Shown: one piece after another, positions 34,801-49,800 of the stretch
Layout of the letters: each line of letters opens with the position of its first letter
Position numbering within the stretch: position 1 is the stretch's first letter
Source of the DNA: Chromobotia macracanthus
Lineage: Eukaryota; Chordata; Actinopteri; Cypriniformes; Botiidae
DNA: 64,000 bases
Reading direction: 5' to 3'
NCBI GenBank assembly: GCA_036877525.1
Contig: JAZGTH010000088.1
Location: forward strand, 1,173,501-1,237,500
Notes under the pieces: generated by a model
The model's database searches: none
The model's input: only the letters and a program-made list of their open reading frames with translations
Told to the model about the DNA's origin: nothing
Translations under genes and position numbers: made by a program

Positions 34801-37800
34801 AGAATTTTAAAAAGTTTGAATAATTTTCTTATAACCAAACAATAACGTTACTACTGCATCTAAAAACTGGACATTTAATGTTTTTGTTTCTTAATATAAA
34901 TGTTAGAGAAAAATCTTAGAACCTAATTGTAAGCTGGTTCCTTTAAAAATCTGTCATCATAAGCCTTTGCCATATGGGACCTTATTCATTAAAGAATATC
35001 AGTTTGTGTGGCCAATTTACATATTATTACCTTTATTGTGCTCTGTAGATTAGTCTGTAAGAAGTGCTGCAGAGGTCATCATTTACTTTGTGAACATTTT
35101 GTAATGAATATCAGATATTTCAAAGCTAATTTGAAAACTGAACACAAAAAGGTACAAAATTAAGTTTATATTGTAAACTTATTATTCCTATTATTAATCT
35201 TGATGTTTTAGGAAAATGAGCATGTACTTTAATGAGGAAAGTTTATCCTTATTTCTTGGTACATTTATTCCAGACGGGAAACTCTGAAAGTTTGTTGAAA
35301 GTGATTGTTCATTAATCATCAGATATGATTGTAAATCTCGGGTGTAGTTGTGGTGTGTGTGTCTATGCAGGAGTTAGAATGCTTAAAATTGAACTCATCA
35401 TTCATCATGCAATAACATACACTGGGTAAACATAAAACATTTAACCAAATAAAACATTTAAACCATTGGAAAAGCATTTTTATTTTTTATTTTTTATAGG
35501 AGAGTAAAGCAGGCTGAGAATGTTTAGTATGGTGTGGAATATTTTAAATGAACAGTGTTTGGGAGCCTGTAATTTTATATTCTACACTGATTAAATTTTC
35601 CAATGCCTTGTGATGCGATGGTAGCAGAATAATGGATTTAATGTCTAATCCGTTTGGAGTTTACCCAGTGGGAGGGATTTCTGGAGCACCTTGAAGAGCT
35701 CTGGATAATCTGAATAAACCAAATTATTTGCAGAGCAGAGATGTATTTCTATGGGTTCCTCCAAACATCCAAGTCTGTTGAGTATATCTCCTAAATGTCA
35801 CCAGCCGTTTTATCCTTCCGTCCCTTGGTGCACTGTTTGTATGATTGTCTTGGCCAACTGAAGTGAGCGACCTCAGTTTCTGTATGCACCACGATGAAGT
35901 TTGTCTTTGAAGCCACAACGGCGTCAGTCAAGTTGGAAAAACATTTTGGCACACCCCAGAGCTCAGTGAATTAATTACTGTGGGGTCACTTGGTGAGGAC
36001 CGTCTTATGCTGTTAGACTCGCGAAAACTGGAGAAAATTCAAAACAAATGGCCAGAGATCACAAACAAGCGAGTGGGAATTCGGTGTGTAAATGTAACAT
36101 GACTGGTGAAAACTGTTACAATAGAAGCCAGAGATGACCGTTGTGTGATTCTTTGTTTGACAAAGTTTTTAGGCCATTGTGATGGTTCATCAAATTCACG
36201 TTCACTCTGAGCTCTCTGTGGGTGTACGCGTGTGAAAAGTATGTAAAAGAATTAAGTCATGCAGCTTCCATTAGCCTGAATGTGTGTGCATGTGTGTGCG
36301 CGAGTAGATGCTCTTGAGTAACTTTGGTGTTTTATTCATGAGTTCCCTGCAGCAGCTATTTCTCTCCATCAGCAGTGTCTCGATGCTCTAAGAATAACAC
36401 ACACACAAACTGTAGATTTTATACTTCACTGAATGGAGGAAACTTCAGATCTCATGTGTTTATATCCCGACTCATCATTACTGAGTTTCTCTGGAGAGCT
36501 CACACTAAAGACGGGATTGATAATTGATTATTGTCGTATTACAGTAAATACTCAGATCCAGTGACCTACACCTCACTGTCTGTGGTCATTTCCAGATGAT
36601 ATTTCGTATTTCTGTCATTGCAGATTTAAATGTTGATTACTGACAATGTTCCCTGTTAGCTGTGACTGGTGACAGTCATCTGTTCTTCCAGCGTACTGGG
36701 GAGTGAATCCTCTTGAATGCCTGTTTGCTGGAGACACTTCCAATAGCAAGACAATGTGCTAACCACAAGTCTGAGTCATTGATACAGTGTCAGTATTAAT
36801 TTTCCACACTTCTTTTAGTATGACAGAGTTTTTCAGCAGGTAAACACTGGAGCTCATGATTATGACTCTCATTTAACTCTCACTGGCACTCATGGAACCT
36901 GCGTTCACTGAATAGTTCATGAAGCTCCTTAGATGTCCACACCTTTCAAATGTCCATTCTTCACAAAGCTCTGCTCATGTTCTGCCCCTCGTGTGTTTGT
37001 TCACTTCAGTGAAAGAATACATCACACAAACATTGTCTCATTGACTCATCCTCTTATTGTTTTAAACCTGTATTACATTTACATGTGCACATTTGACAGG
37101 TGCTTCAATTGAAAACCACTTTGATCATTTGAGCTTCATGTTTAAAACAAAATAAGCAGCGAAATGTGTTGACACTTACACACTTATAAATGTATGAACA
37201 GTTATTTTCTGTGTCAATTGCCATCATGTCACAAAAACTATTGATAGATCTTAGCTTGTATTTTCCTGGAAAATGTTTAGCACTTTTATATGAATGATTT
37301 CAGGTACTAGCTCTATATCTTCTGCATGCACATGTGGAAACCACTTCAGTAATCGGTGGGAAAACAGCAGCTTATCTAAATGAAGCATTTCTTTAAAGAA
37401 CTCCTCCCTCAGAAGAGGACCTGGATGTTGTGTGCTAGTGCTTCCTAATGGAACTTTTTTAATCAAGCTTCTTTCTAAATTTTCTTACATTGCTGAAGCA
37501 GCTGTTGGCTCTGACTCTGTTGCCCTCGGCGACCCAACCAGCTTTACTTGCAGTGATTCAGTCAATGTATCTTAGATTCCAGCCAGCTAGTAATGTTTAC
37601 TAGTCATTATACACACCCAGAATACAGCAGATGTTCTTTTGGTGAGACAGAAAGACAAATGCTGTTTTCACCTCTTTTAGCGTCTCGTACATTTTATTTA
37701 TTGTGCGATAGTGTAATTAATTCATTGTTGTGTGTGTGTGTTATGCGTACAATGGCAAGATGATGAAAGGTTTGCTGAGTGTGTCATAACTAAATGTGTG

Positions 37801-40800
37801 TGAGTGTAAATGATTTTGATTAGATCAGAGTCTTTTAGTCTGTTTAGCCACTGTGTTAATGTGCCTACGTGTGCGTTTTGTTTGAACCGGATAGGGATTT
37901 GTTGTCACATCTCTAGACAGAACGTTACTTTGGTAAAGTAAACAAACATGAAACCATGCTTGAACAAATGTGATTTGATTTTAACATGTTTTGAGCTGCA
38001 GTGTGAAATGTGTTTATCTTTGTGTGCATCATGTTGTTACAGTTTTGCATTTAGTACTATTAAATTAAATATTTAAGTTTTAAGTTTTATATAAGTTTTT
38101 ATTAAGTTCAAAAGTTAACAAAATGTTCAAATAAACATTTGTGTTTAGTTTGGGAATGTTATATAAATAGGTTTGCTAATTACAGTTTTGTTTGTATTAC
38201 CTGGAAACAGTATTATTAGGATTAATGAATCAACTAATCCTTTTTTTTATCAATGTATTAATTTCAGTGTCAGTCTTAGAAATTATATTTAAACAATCAG
38301 TTGAAGAATCAACAAACATTCAAACTAAACAAAACAAAACTAAATGGTGTTACACACACGTATATAATGTTTTTGTTTAAAATGTAAAATTTTTTTATTA
38401 GTAATTTATAATCACTACCTATTTCTTGTTGTTATATGTGGGACAGTGCAGCAGTTTTCAGTCGAGCCCTCCAGCTAGCCATCTGAACCATTTTAAACTA
38501 CCATAGCAGCAGTCACAGAAAAAAGATTCTGTCTGTTTCCCTCCCAAAACCCTCTTTCTTATTCCCAAATGACTCTGGCTGGAGTTTTTACACTTCAAAG
38601 AGCAGGATACAGTTAGATCCAGCAGTGACTGTGAACTCCAGTGACGATTGTGTAAATGAACATTTACACGTGCAGTGTAAGTCTCAGTTATGATGCTTGT
38701 ATGTTAAACATAAAATTAATATTATTGATAATACCCTATTTCTCATATGCAATGGCAGCTTTTCATGATCTAATCAGTTCCCAGAGGACGGGAAGTATCG
38801 CCATACGTTTTTTCTCGTTAGACATCCTCCATTTTAATATTACACATTACAGAAATAAAATAGGTCACAAATTTTGTTTCATGTTAACTTTAAATTCATT
38901 CCACAGGATGCGGGAGATTTTTCCCCCACAGTCAGTGCAGAAACAGCACAGATTTTGTTTGGATCCAGGCATTGGTAGGTCCTAATATGGAATTTGAATC
39001 TGATTTTTCCATCGAGCTCTCATTACTCCTGATCCAATAAGGGGAAGGATTGGAAGTAATGCTTTGGCTGAAAGGCACCTCACAGCGTAAACTCAGTGTT
39101 GCTCAAGTCGCATGATGCTCAGAGTCTTACGAGTTTACTGGTCTGTGAGTTTCCCACCGCAATGAAGTTCTAATGAATTCTGGGATTTTGAGTATTTCAG
39201 GCTTTGAATGGCCTGAGGGGAGAATAATCGTGACATTAAAAAGGCATCGTTTCAGCAAGCAGAGACAATAATGTGTTTGCGCTCGAAAAGAGAACGCTGA
39301 ATTGTAATGTACACACACACTTATTGAAGACACTTGCATACTGAATACTAAATTATATAATATGACTGTGTCACATCAACGGTCACACAGTCGGTGTGTG
39401 TGTTTGTTTTTATGGAGATATTTGAAAGATGACAGGTTGTTGTGTTAAAGAGAGTGGAGAGGTGTCAGGGTGGAGGTGTGAGTGAAGTGAATTAGTTACA
39501 GTTTGGTGGCTGATGGTTAGTTGGATGGTAAGAATAAACAAGTAGAGCATTCTGATGTTAGTGAAGAACACTGGAGGAATACAAGGTTGTTTCACAGATG
39601 TTCAGATGGAGAACTGGTGGAAATAAAAGAGCATTGCGTTAGATGTTTTGATAGCGAAATGACAAGAAGAATGAGATGTTGCGTTCACAGATTCCAGGAG
39701 GTAAAAAATAAAGTCATCTCACAGTGACAGGAGACACAGCAAAGAGACCTCAGCAGCTTTCAAAGACCTGAAGTTATTTTTGATGAATCAGGATGAATCA
39801 ATTAAATGCTAAGAGTGAATAAAGCTCATGACAGGAAGAATAACTAAAATAATGTTTTTATGATATGAGTGAAGAAAATTTAATATACAATGGCCCAAAA
39901 AAATGTGGACACTTTTCTCACACTTGAGTTGTGAACATTTATATATTAAAGGTAGGGTGGGCTTTAAAAGTGTAAGATCCTGCCCTCCCCTCAGAGAGCT
40001 CTTCAATGCCACATCTCCTCCAAAACACATGAACACATACCTAGTTTCACTGGCAAGTAGGACATCCTATAATGATTGGATGAGCATTTTATGGTCCTTC
40101 TGCTTCCACAGAAGATATATATTTCTATAAATATATTTATAGAACTTAGTGATTGCTATCAGGATGTGAAGAGACTTTCAACCAGCAAAACAAAATGATT
40201 CAGGAAAAGATTGCCTTTGAATGTATATCTCAGAGTAATATAACACATTCAGGAGGGCTGTTATGACCATATATCAGTAGCTGTGAAGCTGCATGTAATC
40301 ACAGTGTGCTGATTTATGATGTGTTGTGTCTTTCTTTTCTGTTTCCTGTCTTGTTTGTTAATGTTGTTTGTATAAACAACCTCTCGGTTCACAGCTGTTG
40401 GTCAGGTTCTGTTTGGTTGTTTGTTTAGGAGTCTCAGTTTATCTCCTGATATTGTTCACTTTGTTTTTCACATATTTGTATTTTTGCTTTTTAATCAAGC
40501 TGTGTGTAAACCTTTACTTTCTTAGATTCTGTTACTGCATGTCATGGTTGACCTGACCAAGAATATGCGTTTAGAGGTGAAAACCCAAGTTCTGAGTTTC
40601 TTTTAATCAAGAATGTAGAAATGCAACAATTTTAAAATGAAGGATGAAAACAAAAAGCTCCAGATGATACTTGGTACAATGGTACAAAACTTCAAATTAA
40701 AAACCAAACAAAACTGAGCTGAAATCAGTGAAAGATTTCCTGTGTGAACCATTAAAAATGACCTGGGGTTCAGCGGGTTAGAAGTACATGCCATGTTTTA

Positions 40801-43800
40801 GAAAAAGTCTTCATTCATCATTTGTTAGCTCATGCCAGCTGGTTTGCAGTAAAATTCATATGGTTTAAGTCTCTCAAATACGGTTACAAAGTTTACCACC
40901 AACCCTAATCAAACAAACCTAAACCAACCAGTCAAGGTTTTCAGGATTACATGACAGTTCGAGCTAAACTCGCCAAAAACGATCATCATTTACCTCATAT
41001 TGGTCCAAACCCAACTTTCACTTTAACACATAGGACAGCTTCAGGCACTATTCACTTTCATGGCATCTTTCTCCATACAATGAAAGTGAATGGTGACTGA
41101 GACAGTTTTCATTTCTGATGTCAGAGTTATCTCTGAATGAAATGTGTTGAATGATCACAAGCCTTGAAATCCCAAAGCATTTCAATCAGGCCTCAAATGC
41201 AGCTGGACGTATGGTGAGATGAAGCAGGAATGTGTTGCTGTAGTTTAGGAGTTAATCGCTGCCTGTCATAAACATCAGGCAACACTGGATGTCTTTCATT
41301 GTGATGCTCTGCCAGCCTGCTTTCACAATCTCTATATTTACTGTCATTTTCATCAAACACACTGTTGGATTCAGATCAATTGTTTTAAACAGACCTTGAT
41401 TGTTTCTTAAGCTCCCTGTAAGCATTCAGGGACAGTTTTGGCCATGTTGCCTAATGAAGACTCTCACTGGATAACAGCCAACAGTTAAAACATCAATAAT
41501 GATGCATTGAACAGTAGCTGTATTCTTCTGTTGTATTCCTGTACCATTGATCTTTGGGTCATTATTCACAAAAGACACTGTGTTTTGAATACAGTTCAGT
41601 CTCTTCCTTCGTCACTCCATGGCTGGCTTTATTTAATTTATCCATTGCTGTCTGACTAACTGAACTGTCTCATCCTGCTCCTGACATTTCATCATTTGTT
41701 GTGACCTGTGCGTGCAAGAGTCATTTTACAATGCTAAAAATTGCCATCCAGCTAACAATTTTAGGTTGTAAGAACGTTTCCCTAATATTTCCATTTAGTA
41801 AAATAAACGTTAAAAATGTTATTTTGAATGTTCTTGGAACGTTTAAAACGTCCAGTTTTTTTAGATTTGCATAAATGTTATTGTTTGATAAGGATGTTAT
41901 TCAAACATTTGAATTGTGATATTTGTAAAACATTCCACTCAGCTTAACATTTTGAAATATATGATATAATGTTAAGATAATGTTCTACTAACATTACTGC
42001 AAGAACTTGATAACTTTAAGAGAATGTTAGCCAACATTCTGAGAAAGTTGTCTTGTTAGATGCGAGTTTTTTTTATACATTGCAATATAAATACTGCATT
42101 ACATTGTGTAATGTTATTTTAGTTATATCTTGAATACAGTAAGACAGACCTTTGTATGCCATCACCAAACTGAAAGGCTCATATTTAGCTTGTTTTTCTC
42201 TGTACAGCAGTAAAAAACATTAATCTGCATATGAATGTAAATCAGAATGCGGTCGGGGCATTTCAATTCTCTGCTGACACAGTTACTGTCACAACACTTT
42301 CTGTGAAGATTTTAATTTAGAGAAAAAATTAATTGCACTGTCTAATGAACTTATGCAAAATGCCACCGCAAGATAATAATGTACTGATTCAAACAGCCAT
42401 ACCTGAGTTGGCATACTTAATTTTACAGATATAATATCACGGCAACTTTTGCGTTCACCACTGCTCCCTGTGGATTTCAAGCTGGAATTCCAGCAAAAAG
42501 CTTCAAAGTCAAATGCAAATGAGTCAGGGCATCCAAACAAAAAGCAGAACGCTCTACTGGAAAACTGAAAAATCTGCACCAGTAAAATGAGGAGTGACTT
42601 GATTTTTAAGTGTCGTGGAGCAGGTGTTTATCGAGCGTCGTTCGGAAGGGAAGGTGCGATTTCAGCCTACAGGGTTTCTGAGGATCGTGCCAAGTTGTCA
42701 CTCACACGTGACGTTCTTTGAGGACTGTAGAGTTAGAGCTGAGAATGCTAAACGTATAGTGACTAGCTTCCAGGATTTTGGTTCTAGCACCGCTTGGGAG
42801 GTCAAGGCATGCCAGGTGGTTCAGGTTGGGTAGAATTCTGGTGTTTTTAGCTTAAAGACAGAGACACTGGAGACATCTTCTCTGGCATACTCGAGACTGC
42901 TTTGAGCTCTACACGAAAGAAAGTCTTTTTTTTCTGCGAACTTCTGCCTTTGTTTATCCTTGTTTCTGGAGAACGGAGAAGCATGAAGGCCCACCTTCCT
43001 GGACCTGAAAAGACAGCTGAGGGAGAAAACAAAGCGAGGCTGGAACTACCTACATCTAACTGCATGACTTACAACCTGAAATAACAAAACTTTAATGTTA
43101 GCATTGGTTTTCTCCAAGCAGTGTTTGAATGTATGAACCTTGCCTTTCTTAATCAGATCTGAGAGGTGGTCATGGGCAGAACTGCTCCTTTTAAAGATAT
43201 TAAATTACAAAGATAATTAAAGGACGTCAGGTAGCGCGGTTGGTACACAGAACAAACAGGATCATCGGTTTAATTTCTAAGGAGACACACAAACTGATAA
43301 AATGCATACCTAAAACATACTTTGTCAGATAAATCAAAATGCTAAACCTGTTTTTGGGTAAGATTTGGGTAAAATATCCAGCTGGGTCTGAATGACTATC
43401 ACCCTCTGTGGTCTCAGAAAATCATAAAATGCTGCTTCTCAAGACAGTTTTGATTTATTGATTAAGCAGCAACCCAGCTAGGAACATTTGGAACATTAGC
43501 TAACAGTATCTGAAAGTTCTCTCAAAGTTATTAAAATGTTCTTGCAGTAACATTAGTAGAACTTTTACTGCAATATATCAGTATACCAAACTTTTCTGCA
43601 ATATATCAAACTTTGTTGTTAGTGGAATGTTTTAAGAATGTTACAGAATTAAAATGCAATAATGTTAAAACAACGTCTAAAAACTGAATGTTGTCAAATA
43701 TGGACACATGCGTGATAACAGTGTGTGGATGTTTTATGATCAGGCATCAAGATGGATTCTCTCCATCTCATTTTTAGTCTTCAGTAGATCTATAAGGTTC

Positions 43801-46800
43801 TTGAATTTGATATGATTTTTAATTTTGTTCTGTTTTTAAATTTGCATGACGTTCTGGAGCTGGGGCAATGAGAAAATATCAAATAAATATTTGAGAGCAG
43901 TATGACTGCAGTGTAATACTGGCATTTGAAGAGTGTTTTCATTAAGTGAGACATTAGAGGGTCGACATGTTGATAAATGTGTGATAGGACTAAAGACATG
44001 CTTTAATGGAAGAGTATTCTGGTGCTCTGACCTCACAGTCTCTCTGATTAAAGCTGTTTCCAGGTGTACACATGGTTTGTGTTTGTTGTGTTTCTGTCTG
44101 TATGCCCGCAGCTCTCCAGTTAAATTCTGTGCCCTCTTTACTTGCTTATCAACCTCCAACCAAACAGAAAAACCTCTCAGCACCTCAAGTCCCAGAAAAA
44201 TGATTTGTATTTGTGAGTCTGTAAGATTAAGTTTCTACATCTGCTCTGAGAGCTGGAAGTTTTGATTAGACATGGTGTGTGTGTATCTTGGTATACTTAC
44301 ATGTGTCTGTGCTTGTGTGCAGTTACACAAGAGACAGAGATTTTCTGTGTGTGTGTGTGCACCACTAATCCAGTTTCATCCTAGAGCCGTTTACACCCTG
44401 AAGTGCTGCATTCGCTGTGCCATTGGGACCATCAAACTGAAGCATAAACGTTGAGTGTAACACTACATTTGCATTGATTTATCAACTCTTCAGTGTATCA
44501 GTGTATGTGGGACAGTTTTAACATCTCTTGAATTGTTTGTGTGATATATTTTTAGATCATGAAATGTTTGCTTTAAGTAAAGTTTTGTGCTCGCGCTGTT
44601 TTGGATCTGTGCAGATGCACCACTTTGTGACTCGGTTACGCGCAGTTGGTTACATTTTCTCTGTAGGTTTGGTTACAGTGAATTACAATTTAGTTGAACT
44701 AGATGAGCATCAATTTCCCTCATGCAAATTAAATTGTGTTTGGCCTCTTTTTTGCTGCAGAGGTGCGAAACAAATCCTCGACAAACACCTCCTTCTGACC
44801 TGGTTATTTGTACGCCACTGTTTGCTTAAGCGTGGCACTTAACCTGTCACGCTGCAGTGGTGGACAGATCAGCGCGTGTGTGTTTGCATAGTGCGTGAAG
44901 TGTGATATTTATAAGCTGCGTGTTTACACGTTTGTGTATTGTGAGATATCCAGTTGTCACGTCTCCAGGGTGCAGACATTATCTTAAAGTCACTCAGTGA
45001 CTGCAGGATGACAGTGTGCAGGAATCTCAGCTTCTCACTGTCTGTTCCTGATACGACATTCTTCTGCCTCTCTGGCTCTTCGCTCTTCCTTTTTGCCTCT
45101 ATTTCAGAGTTCTCAGCCTTTTTGATCCACAACCTATTTTTTTTGGTTGCAAAATTACATCCATGAAAATGTTTAAGCCGGGCTTGGCACATTATAAACC
45201 TCATCAACTTGGCTCATAAATATTAATTAGATGAGTTAACATTCACTGGTAGTCCCTGCTGAGGAGAGCTTTTTGAACAGCAGACAGTAATTTATCATTT
45301 CTTGCATGAGATTATTACTAAAAGTCAGTTGCTTAATGACATCATCCTTCAGGAAGTGACATCATTGTTGGTGAAAAAACAACAGCACAAACATGAGAAC
45401 GGAAATGAATTTACTCAGTAATGTGATGATTTGTTGTAGTTTCTATTGTCACTAAAAACACTCCATCCTGTTAACATGACAGAAATCAGTATGATATGTA
45501 CATTTCATGATCTGACAGCTTAAAGTAAAAGAACTCTTAATCATCACTAAGGATGGCTAAATTTAGATCTTTGTCTGTCCTATTAATTCTCTTGCCACTG
45601 TGTAAAAAGTTCATTTTTAATTAATAAAGTTTTACAGAGTGTAATTCTGTCTGAAGTGCCCTTTTATAGAAATACCTAATACCTTATTATATGTTCATTT
45701 TTTTACTGAGCTCAGAAGATAAAACATAACAGAAATGACCTATATAGGTCCTAGCTGCGCCTATAAAAATTGGCGCAAAAAAGGTTTATTTACCATCAGA
45801 AACAGTTCATTGAAATCTCTCACAACCCCATCTGTATCTCTGCCAACCACATGTGGGGTTGTGATTTGCTGTTTTATGTTTGTCTTTTCAGTTTTGTGTA
45901 TTTATTGTAATATTTCTGTGTGTCTTACGTTCTGTTTTTTTTCCTACTTAAATGTTAATCGTTGTTTCTGTATCTTCCCCCACCTGTTCTTTCTGGCTTT
46001 CCCTCCCTTTTGCCATCTCTCTCTCTCTCACTCTCTCTCTCTTTTTTTTTTCCAGGACACCAGTTCTTCATTTTTCCAGTTTGGGGCCTCCCTCCAGCAG
46101 GAGGCGCTGCTGATGCTGGCCATAATGGAGGAATATGACTGGCATGTCTTTTCTGTGGTCACCACCAAGTTTCCAGGTCACCAGGAGTTCATAGCCACCA
46201 TACGCATCACGGTGGACCACAGCTTTGTTCGTTGGGACCTCCAGAGCGTGGTGACACTGGATGGCGTCGGTGAACCAGAGGACAGGGCTCATGTGCAGCT
46301 CAAACGCATCCAGTCACCTGTCATCCTGCTCTACTGCTCTAAAGACGAGGCGGCATTGGTCTTTGATGAAGCCCGGTCGCTCGGGCTCACGGGAGCCGGG
46401 TTTGTTTGGATCGTTCCAAGTCTGACAACAGGAAATCTTGAACACACCCCAGAAGCATTTCCTACAGGGATGATATCTGTGGCATACGACCAATGGGATT
46501 ATCCCTTGGAGACGCGCGTGCAGGATGCCGTGGGAATTATCAGCTCTGCGGCTGCTGCCATGTTCCGAGAGGAAGGGCGGATACCCGATGGAACAGCTAG
46601 CTGCTATGGCCAATCAGAGAAGCCGGAGGTACCAGCGAGTGCTCTGCGAAGGTAAGCAAACTCCTGCACTTGGTAGAAGAAAACTGTAAGTTCTGTGTAT
46701 TGATCGTTCAGAATGTGGCTCTGGTTTATATAAACTTTGAATACTGATGTCGTCAGTGTTGACATTTTTAGATTCTGTAGTCACAACAGTTGCACAGGGC

Positions 46801-49800
46801 CTGCATGCTGAGTCTTTACGTGTCTATCTGTACTAGAGATTTCAGGAGTGTATTTTCTGCTCAGTTAGACTGAGGGAGCACTGAGACATAAGAATAGCAC
46901 TTAAACAGATCAACAGTGTTTTTGACAGAGAGGTTATGTTCAACCTTAATTCATGATGGTCATCTTGTTGGTTTTCAGTGTGTAGTCAAAAGACCACTTT
47001 TATGTGACATTATAAAAACGTCTAATCACAGTTTGCTTCATGTTTCTTTTCTTGGCATGTCTGCAAATGTTTCTGGGTCTTGTTGCTTTTAGCAGTGACA
47101 AAAAAAGAATCTTTCTCAGGCAACAGATTGCTTGTTTCATTCGAGAGGTGCTGGATATTAAAAGACACACAAAGATTTCTATTTTGGAAGCCATATTTGA
47201 TTCCCTTTATGTCTCCATTACTGGATTGAGTTCTGCTCTGAGTGGCTGTTGTGTTGTCTACATTGAGCAGGAAGACATCCATATCAAACCCTGTACTCAG
47301 AAACAAATTCTACTGTAAACACTTGCTGTGGCTTTTTCTCCAGAAAGCAGAGTTATCAGGAGTTGCCATGGGTTACCATCAGTAGCTGTTTGCAGTGTTG
47401 AGATCCGTCTGCTTCGAGTAGGTGTTGCTTTTGATCTCTCGCTGGTTGCTAAGGCTGTCTGTATCTGGGACACTGCAGACTCTTCAGTGTGAGAACATTT
47501 TATGACGTGCAAAGAGCTGGAATTAACCTTCTAAATGCCTTCAAGATCAGTGAACGGATACATTTTGCTTGTTGATATAGCAAAGCACAGAAATATGATG
47601 TTGAGAGAGGCATTATTTTATAATGTGTGCTGCAACAACTGATTAGAAAAGTGGATGGCACAGATAAGAGTATACAGTGTATGAAGTGCAAAAATTTGAA
47701 ACACAAGGCAGCTGTCACAGTGCATCACTGGCAGACACTCAGTGATTTGGAAAGCTTTTGGGTGTGAAAGAACTTGTAAACCAACTGTTTTCACTCTGGC
47801 TGGAGAGGTTCAGAACATCACATCTAATGAGTATATTCACGTGAGCTTCAGTGATAACCAAGCAAAAATTTCATCACTACAATGGCTATACTCATATTAA
47901 AAGGGTTCCTTAAAGTTCTTTTGTCAGACTGTATGTTTCCATAAAAAAACACTTCAACAGAACCTTTCTGTTGCACAAACGTTTGACTGAAAGGTTCTTT
48001 CTGAAGCAGAACTGGTTCTTCTGTCATCGCTGTGAAGACATCTTTGAAGCGCCTTCATTTTTAAGAGCAAGAGCTAAATAAAATTGGCTTTTGTCTTTAA
48101 ATAGTCCATTAGACACAGTTTTATTTTTTTATCCAGCAAAGGATTGTGGGATATCATAACCAGTGAAGAAAACGTCTGTGCTGTGTTAAAGCGTTAACTG
48201 GATGGAGGCGAGTACTGTAGTAGATAAGATGTTACGTAAACACTGGATTTTACTTCAAGATACTCTCTGAGGGCAGAACTGACCTTAATCAGGCTAGACA
48301 CTGTTTAATTGAACACAGATTACTGTAAGGAGGCTGCTGTCAGATTTACATTGATGTGGTTTGTATGTCTTTATTTGGTATTGCTTACAATACTTACATC
48401 AGCAAAGGTCAGATTATCAGTTTCACAGTTTGGTTAAACTGCGTATTATGTTCTTTATAAAGCTGCTGGCAAACTTTCTTGCCAAATTCCATTTTCACAG
48501 AGTTTTGCTCTGGGTTAGTGTTTGGACGCTGCTCATAGCCGTGTTTTCATCCATGTTAGATTAAACATGACTTGTACCCTGACTAAGCTCAGTGTTTTTA
48601 GGTTTTAAACACAAGTGTTAATTACTTACAATATTGGTCAGTTCAGACACATTTTGATCAAGAAGAATACAATACACCAATATAATAATTAAAAATATAA
48701 ATATATTGTTAATTTGTAAGTCATCAGTGTGTTGTGCACCCCTGGCTGTGATTGGTTGCCTGTAGTTATTTGGAGAGCTGTGTAAACTCTCCCTGGTTTA
48801 TCAAAGAATTTTCGCTGTGTTTTGTCAACCTGAGTGCAGTATCTGTTCCGGCAAAAACTGAACGACTGCCTTCATGAGCTCCACCTGCAACATTATCACC
48901 TTGACCCATGAAGCAGACTGACACATTAACTCTTAAGAGTGTTTACATTGTGTTATCATCAGCGCTGTTACTGTGTTTTGCTATCATCTCCCTCAGGTTT
49001 AATGCAGTCACACATGGGGCAAATTATAAACTGCATTTTAGTGACCCTGAGGGAAGATGATTCAGCTTGTAGGGTCTATGCCTTTATGCAAAGCTATTAG
49101 CAAAACGTACACAAATACTCTCAACTCAAGAGAGTCATTTTGTCATTTCTGGGTGGCACTGCCTCATGATTCATTTCTAAAGCCAAAGTGATTTATTTGA
49201 GATCTTAAGGTTGTTTATACCAAACCTAAAGCAGTTTATTTAGTGTAGCATTCAAGAAGCATGCGAGACGGGAATGCTCTGTTCCCTTGAAAGTGTGCAC
49301 TGTTAAGTGCTTTTTTACATGTAGATGCATTTAGCAACAAGTTTTTTCCCTGAAGTGCATTCATGCTTTGTGTGCATCTTCTCATGTTGTATCAATCACT
49401 TCTTACTGTACAGAGTGATGCGGTAGTGAATTGTAAGAGGGCTTCATCTGAGGGTATTTTCTATGTTTGATACACTTTTAAAACATTAAACAGCTCAGCG
49501 GTTCTCCATCAGACGGTTTCCTGAGCTCTCACTGTCCTTTGATTCCTCTTGTTTACCTGCTTCACTCGTAAGTCATGATTTCTGAAACTGAATCTGAAGC
49601 ATTATGCTGTGACCTTCTTGTGTTGTTGACCTCATGTTTATTGTCTTTCAGCACTCAAAGCACATGAGAACTGTGGGTCAGTTTTCATTAGCTGTGTTGG
49701 ATATGTCAGTGCTGGTGTATTACAAAGGGGTTGTAGGTGAATATAAGGGTGCTGATGTGCAGTTGCCAAGGTGTTCCTAATGACTTTAAGCACGTTGCTA

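Larger units (their letters stand above)
20963..46055 (+). other. grin2a: grin2a intron 1 (about 25 kb)
   Basis: The large intron between coding exons 1 and 2 holds no second gene that I can support. It contains a SINE, several MITE copies in both orientations, hAT-like remnants, microsatellites and low-copy sequence. Some non-repetitive stretches look compositionally like conserved regulatory DNA (for example 42280-42600 and 23400-23560), but that needs alignment. All small open frames in it lack domains. Confidence 0.85.

Noticed and set aside
45735..46055. N-terminal extension of grin2a exon 2 frame
   Set aside because: This is intron sequence ending in a microsatellite pyrimidine tract and a clear AG acceptor.
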